Assembly (NCBI GenBank): GCA_963778845.1
Contig: CAVZVW010000005.1
Span: 419,204-483,203, forward strand
Reading direction: 5' to 3'
Length of the DNA: 64,000 bases
From: CAVZVW01 sp963778845
GTDB taxonomy: Bacteria > Actinomycetota > Actinomycetes > Actinomycetales > Kineosporiaceae
The position numbers were made by a program, and so were the translations under genes. The notes below the pieces were generated by a model. The model searched no databases and was not told the origin of the DNA. It saw only the letters and a program-made list of their open reading frames with translations. Below are positions 50,083 through 59,238 of this stretch, piece by piece (positions within the stretch are counted from its first letter, which is position 1; each line of letters begins with the position of its first letter).

Positions 50083-50574
50083 ATGACCTCGACCCTCAGA
50101 CCCGACACCCCCGTCATCTCCGACAGCTCCGGCACCTCCGTCCGAGTCGACGTCGACGGGCTCGCACCTCACATCTCCGCGGCGATGAACGCCTTGGACG
50201 CCGCCTCCCGCCAGACGCGGCTGGAGGCCGCCCTGCTGGAGCTCGTGCGGGCTCGCGCGTCGCAGCTGAACGGGTGTGCGTACTGCGTGGACATGCACAC
50301 CCGCGACGCGTTCGAGGCCGGCGAGAGCCAGCGCCGACTGTTCGCACTACCCGTGTGGCGCGAGACGCCGTTCTTCACCGAGCGCGAGCGCGCCGCACTC
50401 GCACTCACCGAGGCGGCGACCCGGCTCACCGACGGGCCGGTCAGAGACGACGTCTTCGGCCACGCCGCAGCACAGTTCGACGAGACCGAGCTGGCCGAGC
50501 TGATCTGGACCATCGCCGTCATCAACACGTGGAACCGCCTGGGGGCCACCGCCCGCGCCTGGCCGCTGCGGTAG
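50083..50574 (+). CDS. AhpD/carboxymuconolactone decarboxylase-family protein
   Basis: 163 residues from ATG 50083 (MTSTLRPDTPVISDSSGT); GTG 50074 is an alternative. The family active site is seen in LRARASQLNGCAYCVDMHT-type sequence (ASQLNGCAYCVDMHTRDAFE), with the Cys-x-x-Cys pair and His of AhpD-like peroxidases. The flanking helices are LEAALLELVRARAS and AELIWTIAVINTWNRLGATA. It probably reduces a peroxide or acts on a small lactone-like substrate. It is divergent from the MocR regulator with a shared operator, so it is likely controlled by it. Confidence 0.9.
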   Translation: MTSTLRPDTPVISDSSGTSVRVDVDGLAPHISAAMNALDAASRQTRLEAALLELVRARASQLNGCAYCVDMHTRDAFEAGESQRRLFALPVWRETPFFTERERAALALTEAATRLTDGPVRDDVFGHAAAQFDETELAELIWTIAVINTWNRLGATARAWPLR

Positions 50575-50675
50575 GGCCACCGGCACCCGCGGTCGGTCCG
50601 CACGCGAAGACGACGTGAGCTGATCGGCGCGGCATCGCGCCGGGACGGCCGCGTGTCGCCGCCGAGGAGCACTCA

Positions 50676-50718
50676 CCGTGCGAGATCGGGGGCGCTATCT
50701 GGCACGGATCTCGCACGG
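50676..50718. repeat. 12-bp perfect inverted repeat with 19-bp spacer
   Basis: CCGTGCGAGATC (50676-50687) and its complement GATCTCGCACGG (50707-50718) flank 19 bases. It lies in the 509-bp non-coding gap after the CMD-family gene. It could be a terminator-like stem, a regulator site or a small mobile-element end; no U-run follows. Confidence 0.6.
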
Positions 50719-50872
50719 AAGCACGCGTCTCACTCTTGTAGGCCGACCTGACCTGAGCGGTCAGCGACTCCATCAGCCGACCACCAAGTCGGCCGCCACC
50801 CCACCCACGGCCGTCCGGTCAGCGCGCCGACCGCCCCCACCCCCCAGCCACCGCCGCGGACCTATCTCATGA

Positions 50873-50935
50873 GGCAACGAAGTGTCGCTCCCGGGCCTAT
50901 TGACGTAGGGCAACCAGGGGTCGCTGAGGCGACCC
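50873..50935. repeat. Imperfect 17-bp direct repeat and short hairpin upstream of the glycosyltransferase gene
   Basis: GGCAAC-6nt-TCGCT occurs at 50873-50889 and 50909-50925 (14 of 17 bases equal). The second copy runs into GGGTCGC-TGAG-GCGACCC (50918-50935), a 7-bp stem. The rest of the gap 50575-51083 holds no convincing gene. The role could be regulatory. Confidence 0.45.
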
Positions 50936-51083
50936 GCGGCCCGTCCCTCACGATCACCCCGGGCACCGACGGCTGGTCGGGTAAGGTCCGCGGTTGTGTC
51001 TACGTCGCGCTCAGCCCAAGCCGGCTGCGCCGGATCGCCGACGACCACACCACCGCCCCTCGCGCCCCCGTCGGGGCGGTGAC

Positions 51084-52355
51084 GTGTCGTACACGGTTTG
51101 GATCTTCGGTGACCTCCCCGTCGGGCGCGCCTGCGGCCCCTCGTACATGGTCGAGTCCTGGCAGCGCGAGCTCGGCCGCCAGGGAGTGAGCACGAGGTTG
51201 TTCACCCCGTCGGGCGGGTGGCGCGAGCGGTCCCGCACGCCGTCCGCCGTCACGTACCGCACGGTGCGCCACGTCGGGTTCAACGGCGACTACCACGCGC
51301 GCTTCTCCAGCCTCGCTGAGCTGTGGCGGGCGCGAACCGAGCGGCCGGACGTCGTCCTGGTCACCACTCCCGGTCGGGTCGGCGTCCTCGGCATCACGCT
51401 CGCGGCCCGCTTCGCCATCCCGCTCGTGCTGGTCGTCTCCACCGACACGACGGGGGCGGTTCGCCACTACAACGCCGCGCGTCTGTTCGCCTCCGGCGGG
51501 TCCAAGCCGGTGGTGCTGCTGTGGGCCGCCCCACGGGTGCGCGCAGCCGTGGTCCGCCGCTCGTCCCAGGCGCTCGGCAGGCCGGCCACGAGAGCCGCGA
51601 GGGTGGCGACCCGGTGCGCGAACGCGCTGCTCGCGCAGGTTCACCAGCTCGTGCTGCTGTCCCACAAGTCCGTGCCGAGCTACGGCGGCCATGATGCGGG
51701 CCCACCCATCACCGTGCTTCCTGCCGGGATCGACCGCCTGCCGCCTGCGCCTGCTCCGGCGGAGCTGGTCTGGCGGCCCGGCGCCCTCCGCGTGTTGTAC
51801 GTGGGCCGTTTCGCCCCCGAGAAGAGCCTTCAGATCCTGGTGCGCGCCCTGCGGATCGCCGTCGACGCCGGTGTCGACGCCCACCTGACGATGGTCGGCG
51901 AGGGGCACCTGGCGGGCGACCTCGCTGCCGAGGCCGCGAGGCTCGGCGTCGCCGACCGGATGACGCTGATCGGGCCCTACGAGCGGTCGCGCCTGCGCGG
52001 CATCTACGCCAGCGCACACGTCTTCGCGTTCCCGTCCGTGGTCGAGACCCAGGCCTTCGTGCTCAACGAGGCGGCCCACGAGGGCTTGCCGCTGCTCGTC
52101 TGCGACCCCGACGTGAACCCGGTGGTCTGCGACGGCGACTCCGCGCTCGTGGTGGCCCAGCACCCCGAGGCCTTCGCCGAGGGGCTGCGCCTGCTTCTGG
52201 CGCCGGAGCTTCGAGCCCGGCTCGGGGCACAGGCACAGCGTCGGGCGCAGGACCTGCAGGAGGCGGCGCAGACGGCGCAGCTTGCGTCGGTGCTGCAGGC
52301 CGCAGCGGGGGCAAGGCCCGCCCAGGCCCTCACGGGGGGAACGGCCTCCATCTAA
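51084..52355 (+). CDS. Glycosyltransferase family 4 protein
   Basis: 423 residues from GTG 51084 (VSYTVWIFGDLPVGRACG). GT-B fold, with an N-terminal acceptor domain (PSYMVESWQRELGRQGVSTR) and a C-terminal donor domain: VLYVGRFAPEKSLQILVRAL, LTMVGEGHLAGDLAAEAARL, LIGPYERSRLRGIYASAHVF, and the E-x7-E region FPSVVETQAFVLNEAAHEGL (glutamates of ETQAFVLNE). The donor sugar is not defined, but the class makes glycolipids or cell-wall glycans such as phosphatidylinositol mannosides. The stop lies 10 bases from the convergent PIG-L gene. Confidence 0.88.
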   Translation: MSYTVWIFGDLPVGRACGPSYMVESWQRELGRQGVSTRLFTPSGGWRERSRTPSAVTYRTVRHVGFNGDYHARFSSLAELWRARTERPDVVLVTTPGRVGVLGITLAARFAIPLVLVVSTDTTGAVRHYNAARLFASGGSKPVVLLWAAPRVRAAVVRRSSQALGRPATRAARVATRCANALLAQVHQLVLLSHKSVPSYGGHDAGPPITVLPAGIDRLPPAPAPAELVWRPGALRVLYVGRFAPEKSLQILVRALRIAVDAGVDAHLTMVGEGHLAGDLAAEAARLGVADRMTLIGPYERSRLRGIYASAHVFAFPSVVETQAFVLNEAAHEGLPLLVCDPDVNPVVCDGDSALVVAQHPEAFAEGLRLLLAPELRARLGAQAQRRAQDLQEAAQTAQLASVLQAAAGARPAQALTGGTASI

Positions 52356-52365
52356 GAGGCTCGTG

Positions 52366-53286
52366 TCAGGTGCCGCGCGGCGTTGCCCGCCAGACGAGCT
52401 CGCCGCCGCGCACGCGATGAGCCCGACGCAGCACGGCAGCGAGCCTGGGCATGCCGCCCATCCGGCTCACCTGGCTGCGGTACTGCGCGACGGCCGAGAG
52501 CTTGGCCGCCTCGTAGCCGGTCGCGTCGCGTTGCTCGCACGACCACACCATGTCGGCGACGTCCGACACGTAGCCCTCCACCGACGGCCCGCGGGCCGCG
52601 GCACCCATGACCCGCATGCCGACACCGAGCAGGGGCGCCCCCCACCCGGGCGCGTCGAGCAGCGGCCAGGCCCTCCGCCGGGCAACGGGATGACGCCGCC
52701 GGGCCGCCTCGCTGAGGGCATAGACGTCCTCGTAGAAGCCGACACGCGAGTACGCCCCGGACGCCGCGACAGCCTGCAGCGCAGCGACTGCCACCTCGAC
52801 GTGGTCGACGTGGTGCCCCACACCCAAGGGCACGAAGAGCTCCGCCTCGGGCCGGGCGAGCACTGAGTCGATCACCGCGACCAGCGTCGACACCTCGCTG
52901 AACCCCTCGACCACGCGTGGGGTGCGAAACGCAGCGGCGACGCTGCGCAGGCGGGGCTCCCGCCAGATCCTCTCGGTCAGGTCCAGGTGACGCGCACCCG
53001 CCCCGAGCAGACACAGAGCGCGGTCGTCCTCGGCGAGGCGGGTCTCGTAGTCGGCGAAGGCGCGATGACGACGCGGGACGTCGCCCGGCGCGGGCCCGCG
53101 CGTGAAGGCCGTCCAGACCTCGACGCGGCGCCCCTGCGCGGCCAGCCGCGCGATGTGAGCGCCGAGGGAGAGCACGGCGTCGTCCAGGTGCGGTGAGACC
53201 ACCACGACGTCGACCGACTGGTCGAGCGACCCTCCCTTGGCCGACCTCGTGGCCGACCCCTTGGCCGACCCGGTCTCCGGCTGCAC
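52366..53286 (-). CDS. PIG-L family deacetylase
   Basis: 306 residues. The zinc motif is VVSPHLDDAVLSLGAHIARL (HxxDD), with the third ligand in LGVGHHVDHVEVAVAAL. Members of this family deacetylate N-acetylglucosamine-containing molecules, for example in mycothiol synthesis (MshB) or natural-product assembly; which one is not clear here. A glycosyltransferase gene converges on it, so a common glycan role is possible. A basic, Ser/Thr-rich stretch (GSAKGSATRSAKGGSL) precedes the core, and the true start could be near VDVVVVSPH. Confidence 0.88.
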   Translation of the reverse strand: MQPETGSAKGSATRSAKGGSLDQSVDVVVVSPHLDDAVLSLGAHIARLAAQGRRVEVWTAFTRGPAPGDVPRRHRAFADYETRLAEDDRALCLLGAGARHLDLTERIWREPRLRSVAAAFRTPRVVEGFSEVSTLVAVIDSVLARPEAELFVPLGVGHHVDHVEVAVAALQAVAASGAYSRVGFYEDVYALSEAARRRHPVARRRAWPLLDAPGWGAPLLGVGMRVMGAAARGPSVEGYVSDVADMVWSCEQRDATGYEAAKLSAVAQYRSQVSRMGGMPRLAAVLRRAHRVRGGELVWRATPRGT

Positions 53287-53438
53287 GCGCGGAACCTAGC
53301 AGCCGGCGCCCCCGCGCGGGCCCTGCACCCGGGTCGAGCCTGTGCGGGAGTGAGTAGGAGTGCACGTGGCACACCGAGTCGACGGGGGAAGAGTCGGCTG
53401 TGACCGGGCACCGTTCCCGAGGACGCGAGGAGCCCCCC

Positions 53439-55602
53439 ATGCACACCGCTGTCGCCGCCGGTTCCCCCGACTCCCCAGCCGCTCCTGCGGTACCCGGCTC
53501 CCCCACCAGCCCCTCGGCACTTGCCTGCCCCGGGTGCCGCGCGGCCCTGTCGCCCCCGGGGACGCCGGACCGCCGTGCCTGCCCGGGGTGCGGGCTGCGC
53601 CTCGTCGGCCCCGACGCGGCACGTCTGTGGGAGGTCGACCAGGCGCTCGCGTACCTGTCCGCCGAGCGGGCACAGCTCCTCGCCCTCCTGCGGCTGCCCG
53701 GGCCGCCCGGGCCGCCCGTGCCACCCGTGCCACCCGCGCACCCGCGCACCCGCGCTACCCCATCATCAAGAACCGCGGCGGGGCGGTCAGGTCGTCCTCC
53801 TCGCCACGGGTGCGGTGCTCCTCCTCGTCGCGACCGTGGTGTTCCTGGCTCTCAGGTGGTCGGCGATCGGCCCGTGGGGGCAGGCCTCGGTCATCGGGGC
53901 CGCCACTGCCGCTGCCGCCGCCGGCTCAGTCCGGTGCCGCCAGGCCCACCTCGCTGCCTCGGCGGAGGCGCTGGGCGCGCTGGCGGCCGGGCTCTGGGTG
54001 GTGGGAGCCGCAGGCGCCCGAGCCCTGGGCCTCGCGGGAGCCGACGCCGTGCGCCTGAACTCCTACCTCCTCGTGGTCCTCGGGCTGCTTGCCGTGGCCG
54101 CGGCCGTGATGACGCGCGTCGAGGCCCGGGTCGTGGTCTTCCAGATAGCGGCTCCTCTGGCCGCAGCCGGCGCCGTCCTCGCGGCTGCGTCACGCACCGA
54201 CGACGATCTCGGCGTCGGCCTCGTCCTGCTCGCGGGCGCCGCCGCGCAGGCCCTCGCGAGCCGCGTGCTGCGCCACGCACGGCCTGTCGCCGGCTCGGCC
54301 GCAGGAGTGCTCGCCGTGCTCGGGCTCGCCGCCGCCGTGCCCGTGCTCCTGCACCTCACCTGGACGGCAGACGTCGGCCGGGCCGGCACCGCCGGGGTGG
54401 CCTTGCTGGTCGTCAGCGCGAGTGCCCTGCGACGACGGACCCGCGGCGGGTACGGAGACCGACAGACCGTTCTGGCGGCCGGGGGCGCGGCCTTGGCCGC
54501 TCTGGTGGTCGCAGGGTGGGCGCACAACGCGTCCTCAGCGGCGGTTGTCCTGTCGGCCGCGCTCGCCGCGGTGCTCGGGGTCGCGGTGGCATGGCGACAC
54601 GCCCCAGACCCGCAAGCCCCGGCCCGACTGGTCGTCGTCGGCTCGGGCACGCTCGGCATCGCGTGCGTGGGCTCGGGCGCGGCGATGGGAGCCGACCCGC
54701 TCGCGGCCACGCTGGCCATGCTCGCCGTCACCTGCCTGGCGTACGCCGTGCGCCTGCCGGCGACCCGCACCGTCAGCTCGGGGCTGGCCGCGGCCGCCGC
54801 CTTCTGCGCGGGTGCGGCGGGAACCCACTCCGTCGCCCCGCTGGGAAGGGTGCTGGCCGGGGCGGTCGCCATGGCCGGGATCGTCGCGGTCGCCGCCTGG
54901 CGCCGCACCCGCGCCGAGGAGGCCCCGTTGCTCGGGGTCGCCTCGCTGGCCGCGGCCGGCGTGCTGGGCTACGCGATGTCCGTCGACCGGCCGGCGTGGG
55001 CAGAGCATTTCGGCGTCACGACGACAGGCAGGTTCGTCGAGGTCACCATCGCACTGGCAGCCCCCGGTCTGGCTGCCCTGGCATATGCCTGCCTACCGTC
55101 ACGGGGACGAGCGGCCTGCGTCGGCGTGGCCCTCACCGCGGCGGCCGTCTGGCATGTGCAGGCCACCCACGGCGTCCACCTTCTCGAGGCGTACACAGCA
55201 CCCCTGGCTGCTCTCACTCTCCTGGTCGGCGTCGTCCACGCGCGGAGGGTGCCATCGGCACCGAGCTGGGTGACCGACGGTCCCACCCTCACCGCGGCGC
55301 TGCTGCCTTCCGCGTGGGCGAGCGTCGGCGACGAGCAGCTGACCCGGCCCCTGATCGTGCTCGTCGCCGCGACGTCCGTCGCGATCGGGGGCCTCCTCTG
55401 GCGCCGGCAGGCCCCGCTCGTGACCGGCTGCCTGGCGGCGGGAGTCGTCGCGGCGTCCCAGCTCGCTCCCTGGGCCGTCGGGCTGCCGCGCTGGCTCAGC
55501 CTCGGCGCCGCGGGTGCCGTGCTTCTCGGCGTCGGGATCACCTACGAGCAGCGTCGACGGGACGCGGCCGCCGCCACCGGCTGGCTGCGGGCGCTGCGCT
55601 GA
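53439..55602 (+). pseudogene. SCO7613-like multi-pass membrane protein, frameshifted in the linker
   Basis: The first frame from ATG 53439 encodes a zinc ribbon (LACPGCRAALSPPGTPDRRA then CPGCGLRLVGPDAARLW) and a short helix (LAYLSAERAQLLALLRLP). After a proline repeat (PPGPPVPPVPPAHP) one extra base near 53740-53790 is needed to reach the second frame. That frame carries about 600 residues with some eighteen hydrophobic segments (VVLLATGAVLLLVATVVFLA onward) ending WLRALR at 55602. The ribbon plus long membrane array is the SCO7613-type architecture of actinobacteria. The frame break lies in a CCCG/CACC-rich repeat, so a sequencing error is possible. The function is unknown. Confidence 0.72.
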
Positions 55603-55747
55603 GAGCGGCCTTCGGCGTGCAGGCGCGCCTGGACCGTGCGCAACGCCGTCGACGCCGCTGTCGGCGGGTTGTCGGGGCCGGGAGGTACGGTCCGGCACGT
55701 GCCCCACGATCCGGGCATGCGGCTCGATGCCCGAGAGGAGCGCAACC

Positions 55748-57094
55748 GTGGGCAAGGCCAACCGGCAGAGACGGTTGACGAAAGGGAAGGCGCGAAGACG
55801 GGGACCCACGCCGAGACGACCCGGACCCGCCCGAGAGTCGTGGCCGCGTCCGATGCTCGACGAGCAGATCAGCTACGAGATCTCCGCGGCGGTGCACGCC
55901 CTGGTCTGTCACGACTCGGCGGCCTTCGGCATGGCAGCCGCAAGGGTGGCCGAGGGTCCGGGGGCGATCGACTGGCGGAGTAGCGCCGAGCGGGCGCTTG
56001 TCGACAACCTCCGTTCGGCGGTAGGCGCCGCCTGGCGCTCCGGGTGGCAACCGGCCGACCTCGTGCGGCTGGCCGCGCGCGAGCTGAACGGTAAGCACGC
56101 CGACCTGGCCCGAGTGGCCGTTCGAGCCGAGCTCCAGGGGTACCCCCGGGGCACCATCGACCCACGCTGGACCGCCCAGCTGGCAGAGCTCGAGACCGGC
56201 GACCCCTGGCCCGCGGACCGCCCTTACCTGCGGGAGTGGAGCGATGCAGCGGGGATCGGCTGGGCGAGCGCGGTGCGCTGTGCGCTGGAGGTTCTCGCCC
56301 TGTTTCTCGGTGTTCCCGAGCTGGAGCGGCTGGGCCCGATCCCGGGCGCTGCCCAGCCGCCCCGCTCGGGTGGCGGAGTGCTAGGCCCGGGGATCGATAA
56401 CCGCGTCCTTACCCGGGTGAGGGCTCTGCTCGCCAAGGCCGAGTCGACCACGTTCGCACCCGAGGCCGAGACGTTCACCGCCGGAGCCCAGGCACTCATG
56501 GCCCGGCACAGCATCGACCGTGCGCTCCTCGCGGCCGCCGGCGGTGTTCCCGCCGACGAACCGGCCGGCCGCAGGATCGCGGTCGACAACCCCTACGAGG
56601 GCCCGAAGACGATGCTGCTCGGCGCCGTGGCCCATGCCAACCGGTGCCGCGTCGTGTGGAACAAGCAGCTCGGCTTCTGCACGGCGGTGGGCTTCGGCGC
56701 CGACCTGGACGCGGTCGAGGTGCTGTTCACGTCGCTGCTCGTCCAGGCGACCACGGTCATGATGCGAGCCGGCTCCCGCGACGACGCCTCCGGACGGTCC
56801 CGAACCCGGTCGTTCCGTCACTCGTTCCTCACCGCGTATGCCTCACGGATAGGTGAGCGGCTCGACGAGGCCACCGGTTCGCAGACGGCCCAGGCGGCGG
56901 CAGAACCCGCGGGCGGGAACCTGCTACCGGTGCTCGCCGCACGAGACCGAGACGTCGAGGAGGCGGTGAGCGCGATGTTCCCCCATCTGACCCGACGCTC
57001 GGTGGGGTCGGTGACCAACCGTCAGGGTTGGGTCGCCGGCCGGGCGGCGGCCGACCTCGCCACCCTCAACGCGGGACCACAGCTGCCCACATGA
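55748..57094 (+). CDS. DUF2786 domain-containing protein
   Basis: 448 residues from GTG 55748, with GAGAGGAG 8 bases upstream. A basic start (VGKANRQRRLTKGKARRRG) is followed by a helical region with DEQISYEISAAVHALVCHDS. The DUF2786 block is near residue 215: DNRVLTRVRALLAKAESTTF, APEAETFTAGAQALMARHSI. A C-terminal region (RRIAVDNPYEGPKTMLLGAV and RSRTRSFRHSFLTAYASRIG) follows. The basic lead could contact nucleic acid. The family is common in actinobacteria and phages, with no established role. The GTG start fits the ribosome site; longer starts overlap the upstream membrane gene. Confidence 0.85.
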   Translation: MGKANRQRRLTKGKARRRGPTPRRPGPARESWPRPMLDEQISYEISAAVHALVCHDSAAFGMAAARVAEGPGAIDWRSSAERALVDNLRSAVGAAWRSGWQPADLVRLAARELNGKHADLARVAVRAELQGYPRGTIDPRWTAQLAELETGDPWPADRPYLREWSDAAGIGWASAVRCALEVLALFLGVPELERLGPIPGAAQPPRSGGGVLGPGIDNRVLTRVRALLAKAESTTFAPEAETFTAGAQALMARHSIDRALLAAAGGVPADEPAGRRIAVDNPYEGPKTMLLGAVAHANRCRVVWNKQLGFCTAVGFGADLDAVEVLFTSLLVQATTVMMRAGSRDDASGRSRTRSFRHSFLTAYASRIGERLDEATGSQTAQAAAEPAGGNLLPVLAARDRDVEEAVSAMFPHLTRRSVGSVTNRQGWVAGRAAADLATLNAGPQLPT

Positions 57095-57157
57095 CACGCG
57101 ACACCAGGGGTCGCGGGCAGCGCCAGCGCCGGGGAGAAGTGCACGGCCCTCGGCGGG

Positions 57158-58360
57158 TCACATGACGAGGGGGGCGCGGCCCGGGTCCGGGTAGGCGGTG
57201 ACCTCGGTGGCCTTGGCCGTCAGCCAGACCCGCTGTCCGGGGTGGAGGCGCAGGTCGGCGAGGGCGCCAGCGGTGATGTCGACGAGGGCGTCGGGACGGC
57301 CCTCGACGGCCACCCTGACCCGGTCGGTGAGCAGCTCCATGCCGATGACCGTTCCGGTCCAGACGTTGCGGGCGGACCCGCGGTCGGGTTCGTGCGTGTA
57401 CAACGAGATCGCCGTCGGCGACACAGCGACGAGCATCCGCGACCCCGGCAGCGGGAGGATCTCGGGTTCCCGGTCTGCGGGGTCGTGACCCGCCGCGAAG
57501 AGGGTCCCGCCGGAGTCGAGGTCGATGCGGTGGGTGCCTCTGTCGGTCATCGTGCCGGTGTAGAGGTTGAGGCCGACGAGCCGGGCGACGTAGTCGGTGG
57601 CCGGACGTCGCGCGACCGCAGCCGGGGACCCCTCCTGGACGACGCGGCCGGCCTCGACCACGAGGATCCGGTCGGCCAGGACCATGGCCTCGAGCGGGTC
57701 GTGGGTGACCAGCACGGTGGGCCCGGTGAAGGTGGCCAGATAGCGGCGGAGCTCGCCCCGGATCTCCAGCCTTGTGCGGGCGTCGAGGGCGGCGAGCGGC
57801 TCGTCGAGCAGGAGGAGGCTGGGGGTGCTCGCCAGGGCGCGAGCCAGGGCGACACGCTGGGACTGCCCGCCGGACAGGTCGCCAGGTCTGCGTGCCGCGA
57901 GCTCGCCCAGACCCATCCGGTCCAGCACGCCGGTCGCATCCGTGCGGGCCTGTCGACGGGATGCCCCCCGGGCCCGGGCGGAGAACGCCACGTTGTCCAG
58001 GACGCTGAGGTGGGGGAACAGCCGGTAGTCCTGGAAGACCAGACCCACGGCGCGCTCGACTGCGGGCAGGAAGACGCCGGCTCGCGCGTCGTCCCACACG
58101 TCGTCGCCCACGCTGACCCGCCCCCCGGTGAGCGCCGCGAGCCCGGCGAGGGTCCGCAGCAGCGTGGTCTTGCCGGCCCCGTTCGGGCCGAGCACCGCGA
58201 GGATCTGACCAGGGGCGACCTCCATCGCAACCTCGAGCCGGAAGGTGCCGCGCTCCACGAGGACGTCGGCGCGCAGGGTCGAGCGCTGCCGTGCGGCCGT
58301 CGGGCCGGCGTCACCCGGCGCGTCGTTCGGCACCGCTGAGGGACTCACCGAGGCGTCCAT
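57158..58360 (-). CDS. modC: Molybdate ABC transporter ATP-binding protein with TOBE domain
   Basis: 400 residues from ATG 58360 (MDASVSPSAVPNDAPGDA). ABC motifs: Walker A VLGPNGAGKTTLLRTLAG, Q-loop LVFQDYRLFPHLSVLDNVAF, signature GDLSGGQSQRVALARAL, Walker B LLLLDEPLAALDARTRLE and switch His VLVTHDPLEAM. The C-terminal part (NVWTGTVIGMELLTDRVRVA and VDITAGALADLRLHPGQRVW) is a TOBE/Mop oxyanion-binding domain. It powers molybdate uptake with ModB and ModA, which lie directly upstream on the same strand. The gap to modB is 7 bases. Confidence 0.94.
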   Translation of the reverse strand: MDASVSPSAVPNDAPGDAGPTAARQRSTLRADVLVERGTFRLEVAMEVAPGQILAVLGPNGAGKTTLLRTLAGLAALTGGRVSVGDDVWDDARAGVFLPAVERAVGLVFQDYRLFPHLSVLDNVAFSARARGASRRQARTDATGVLDRMGLGELAARRPGDLSGGQSQRVALARALASTPSLLLLDEPLAALDARTRLEIRGELRRYLATFTGPTVLVTHDPLEAMVLADRILVVEAGRVVQEGSPAAVARRPATDYVARLVGLNLYTGTMTDRGTHRIDLDSGGTLFAAGHDPADREPEILPLPGSRMLVAVSPTAISLYTHEPDRGSARNVWTGTVIGMELLTDRVRVAVEGRPDALVDITAGALADLRLHPGQRVWLTAKATEVTAYPDPGRAPLVM

Positions 58361-58367
58361 GCGAGGC

Positions 58368-59234
58368 TCACGCAGCCGTTCCCGGGCGCAGCCAGCGGTC
58401 ACCGAGGAGGGCGAGAACGGTGACCGAGACGGCCAGCAGCACGAGGCTGAGCGCGAGGGCGGCGGGCGGGTCGTGCTCGAAGGCCTGGTAGATCGCCGGC
58501 GGCATGGTCTGGGTGACGCCGGGGAGGCTGCCCGCGAAGGTGATCGTGGCACCGAACTCGCCGAGGGCTCGGGCCCAGCAGAGCACGCTTCCGGCGACCA
58601 GGCTCGGTGCGACCAGGGGCAGGCTGACTCGCCGGAAGGTGGCGAACCGGCGGGATCCGAGGGTGGCCGCAGCCTCTTCCAGACCGACGTCGGCGGTGCG
58701 CAGCGCCCCTTCGACGGTGACGACGAGGAAGGGCATGGCCACGAAGGTCTGCGCGACGACCACGCCTGCCGTCGTGAACGGCAGGGTGATGCCGAACCAC
58801 TGGTCGAGGTACTGGCCGACGATCCCGCGGCGGCCGAGGGCGTAGAGCAGCGCGACCCCGCCGACCACCGGGGGCAGCACCAGGGGGAGAGTGACCAGGG
58901 CCCGCAGCAGGCTGAGCCCGCGGATGCGCCCCCTGGCCAGCACCCAGGCCAGCGGCACCCCGAACAGCACGGACAGCACGGTCGCCGTGGTGGCGGTGAC
59001 CAGCGAGAGCCGCAGGGCGGTCAGGGCCTGGGACTCCGCGAGGATGCGCGGGAGCCCGCGCCAGGGCGCGCGCATCAGCAACGCGAGGAGCGGGAGGAGG
59101 AGGAAGGCCACCGCGACCGCGGCGGGCACGGCCAGCGGCCACGGTGTGCCGCCGCTGGGGTCGGCCTCCGGCCTGGTCACGGGTCGGGGGCCGGCACGGC
59201 GGCCCCCGACCCGGGAGGGTGCCGGTGCGGTCAT
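58368..59234 (-). CDS. modB: Molybdate ABC transporter permease
   Basis: 288 residues. There are six to seven transmembrane helices with LRLSLVTATTATVLSVLFGV, PLAWVLARGRIRGLSLLRAL, and the EAA-type cytoplasmic loop LEEAAATLGSRRFATFRRVS, followed by GEFGATITFAGSLPGVTQTM, which is typical of ModB/CysW proteins. It forms the membrane channel of the molybdate importer. The modC start is 7 bases after its stop, and the modA stop is 4 bases before its start. The order modA-modB-modC reads on the minus strand. Confidence 0.94.
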   Translation of the reverse strand: MTAPAPSRVGGRRAGPRPVTRPEADPSGGTPWPLAVPAAVAVAFLLLPLLALLMRAPWRGLPRILAESQALTALRLSLVTATTATVLSVLFGVPLAWVLARGRIRGLSLLRALVTLPLVLPPVVGGVALLYALGRRGIVGQYLDQWFGITLPFTTAGVVVAQTFVAMPFLVVTVEGALRTADVGLEEAAATLGSRRFATFRRVSLPLVAPSLVAGSVLCWARALGEFGATITFAGSLPGVTQTMPPAIYQAFEHDPPAALALSLVLLAVSVTVLALLGDRWLRPGTAA

Positions 59235-59238
59235 GGCC

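Noticed and set aside
3594..55602. Programmed +1 frameshifting as a general mechanism in this organism
   Set aside because: The sites share no slippery codon, stop context or stimulatory stem, and one gene would need two events; assembly error or mutation is simpler.
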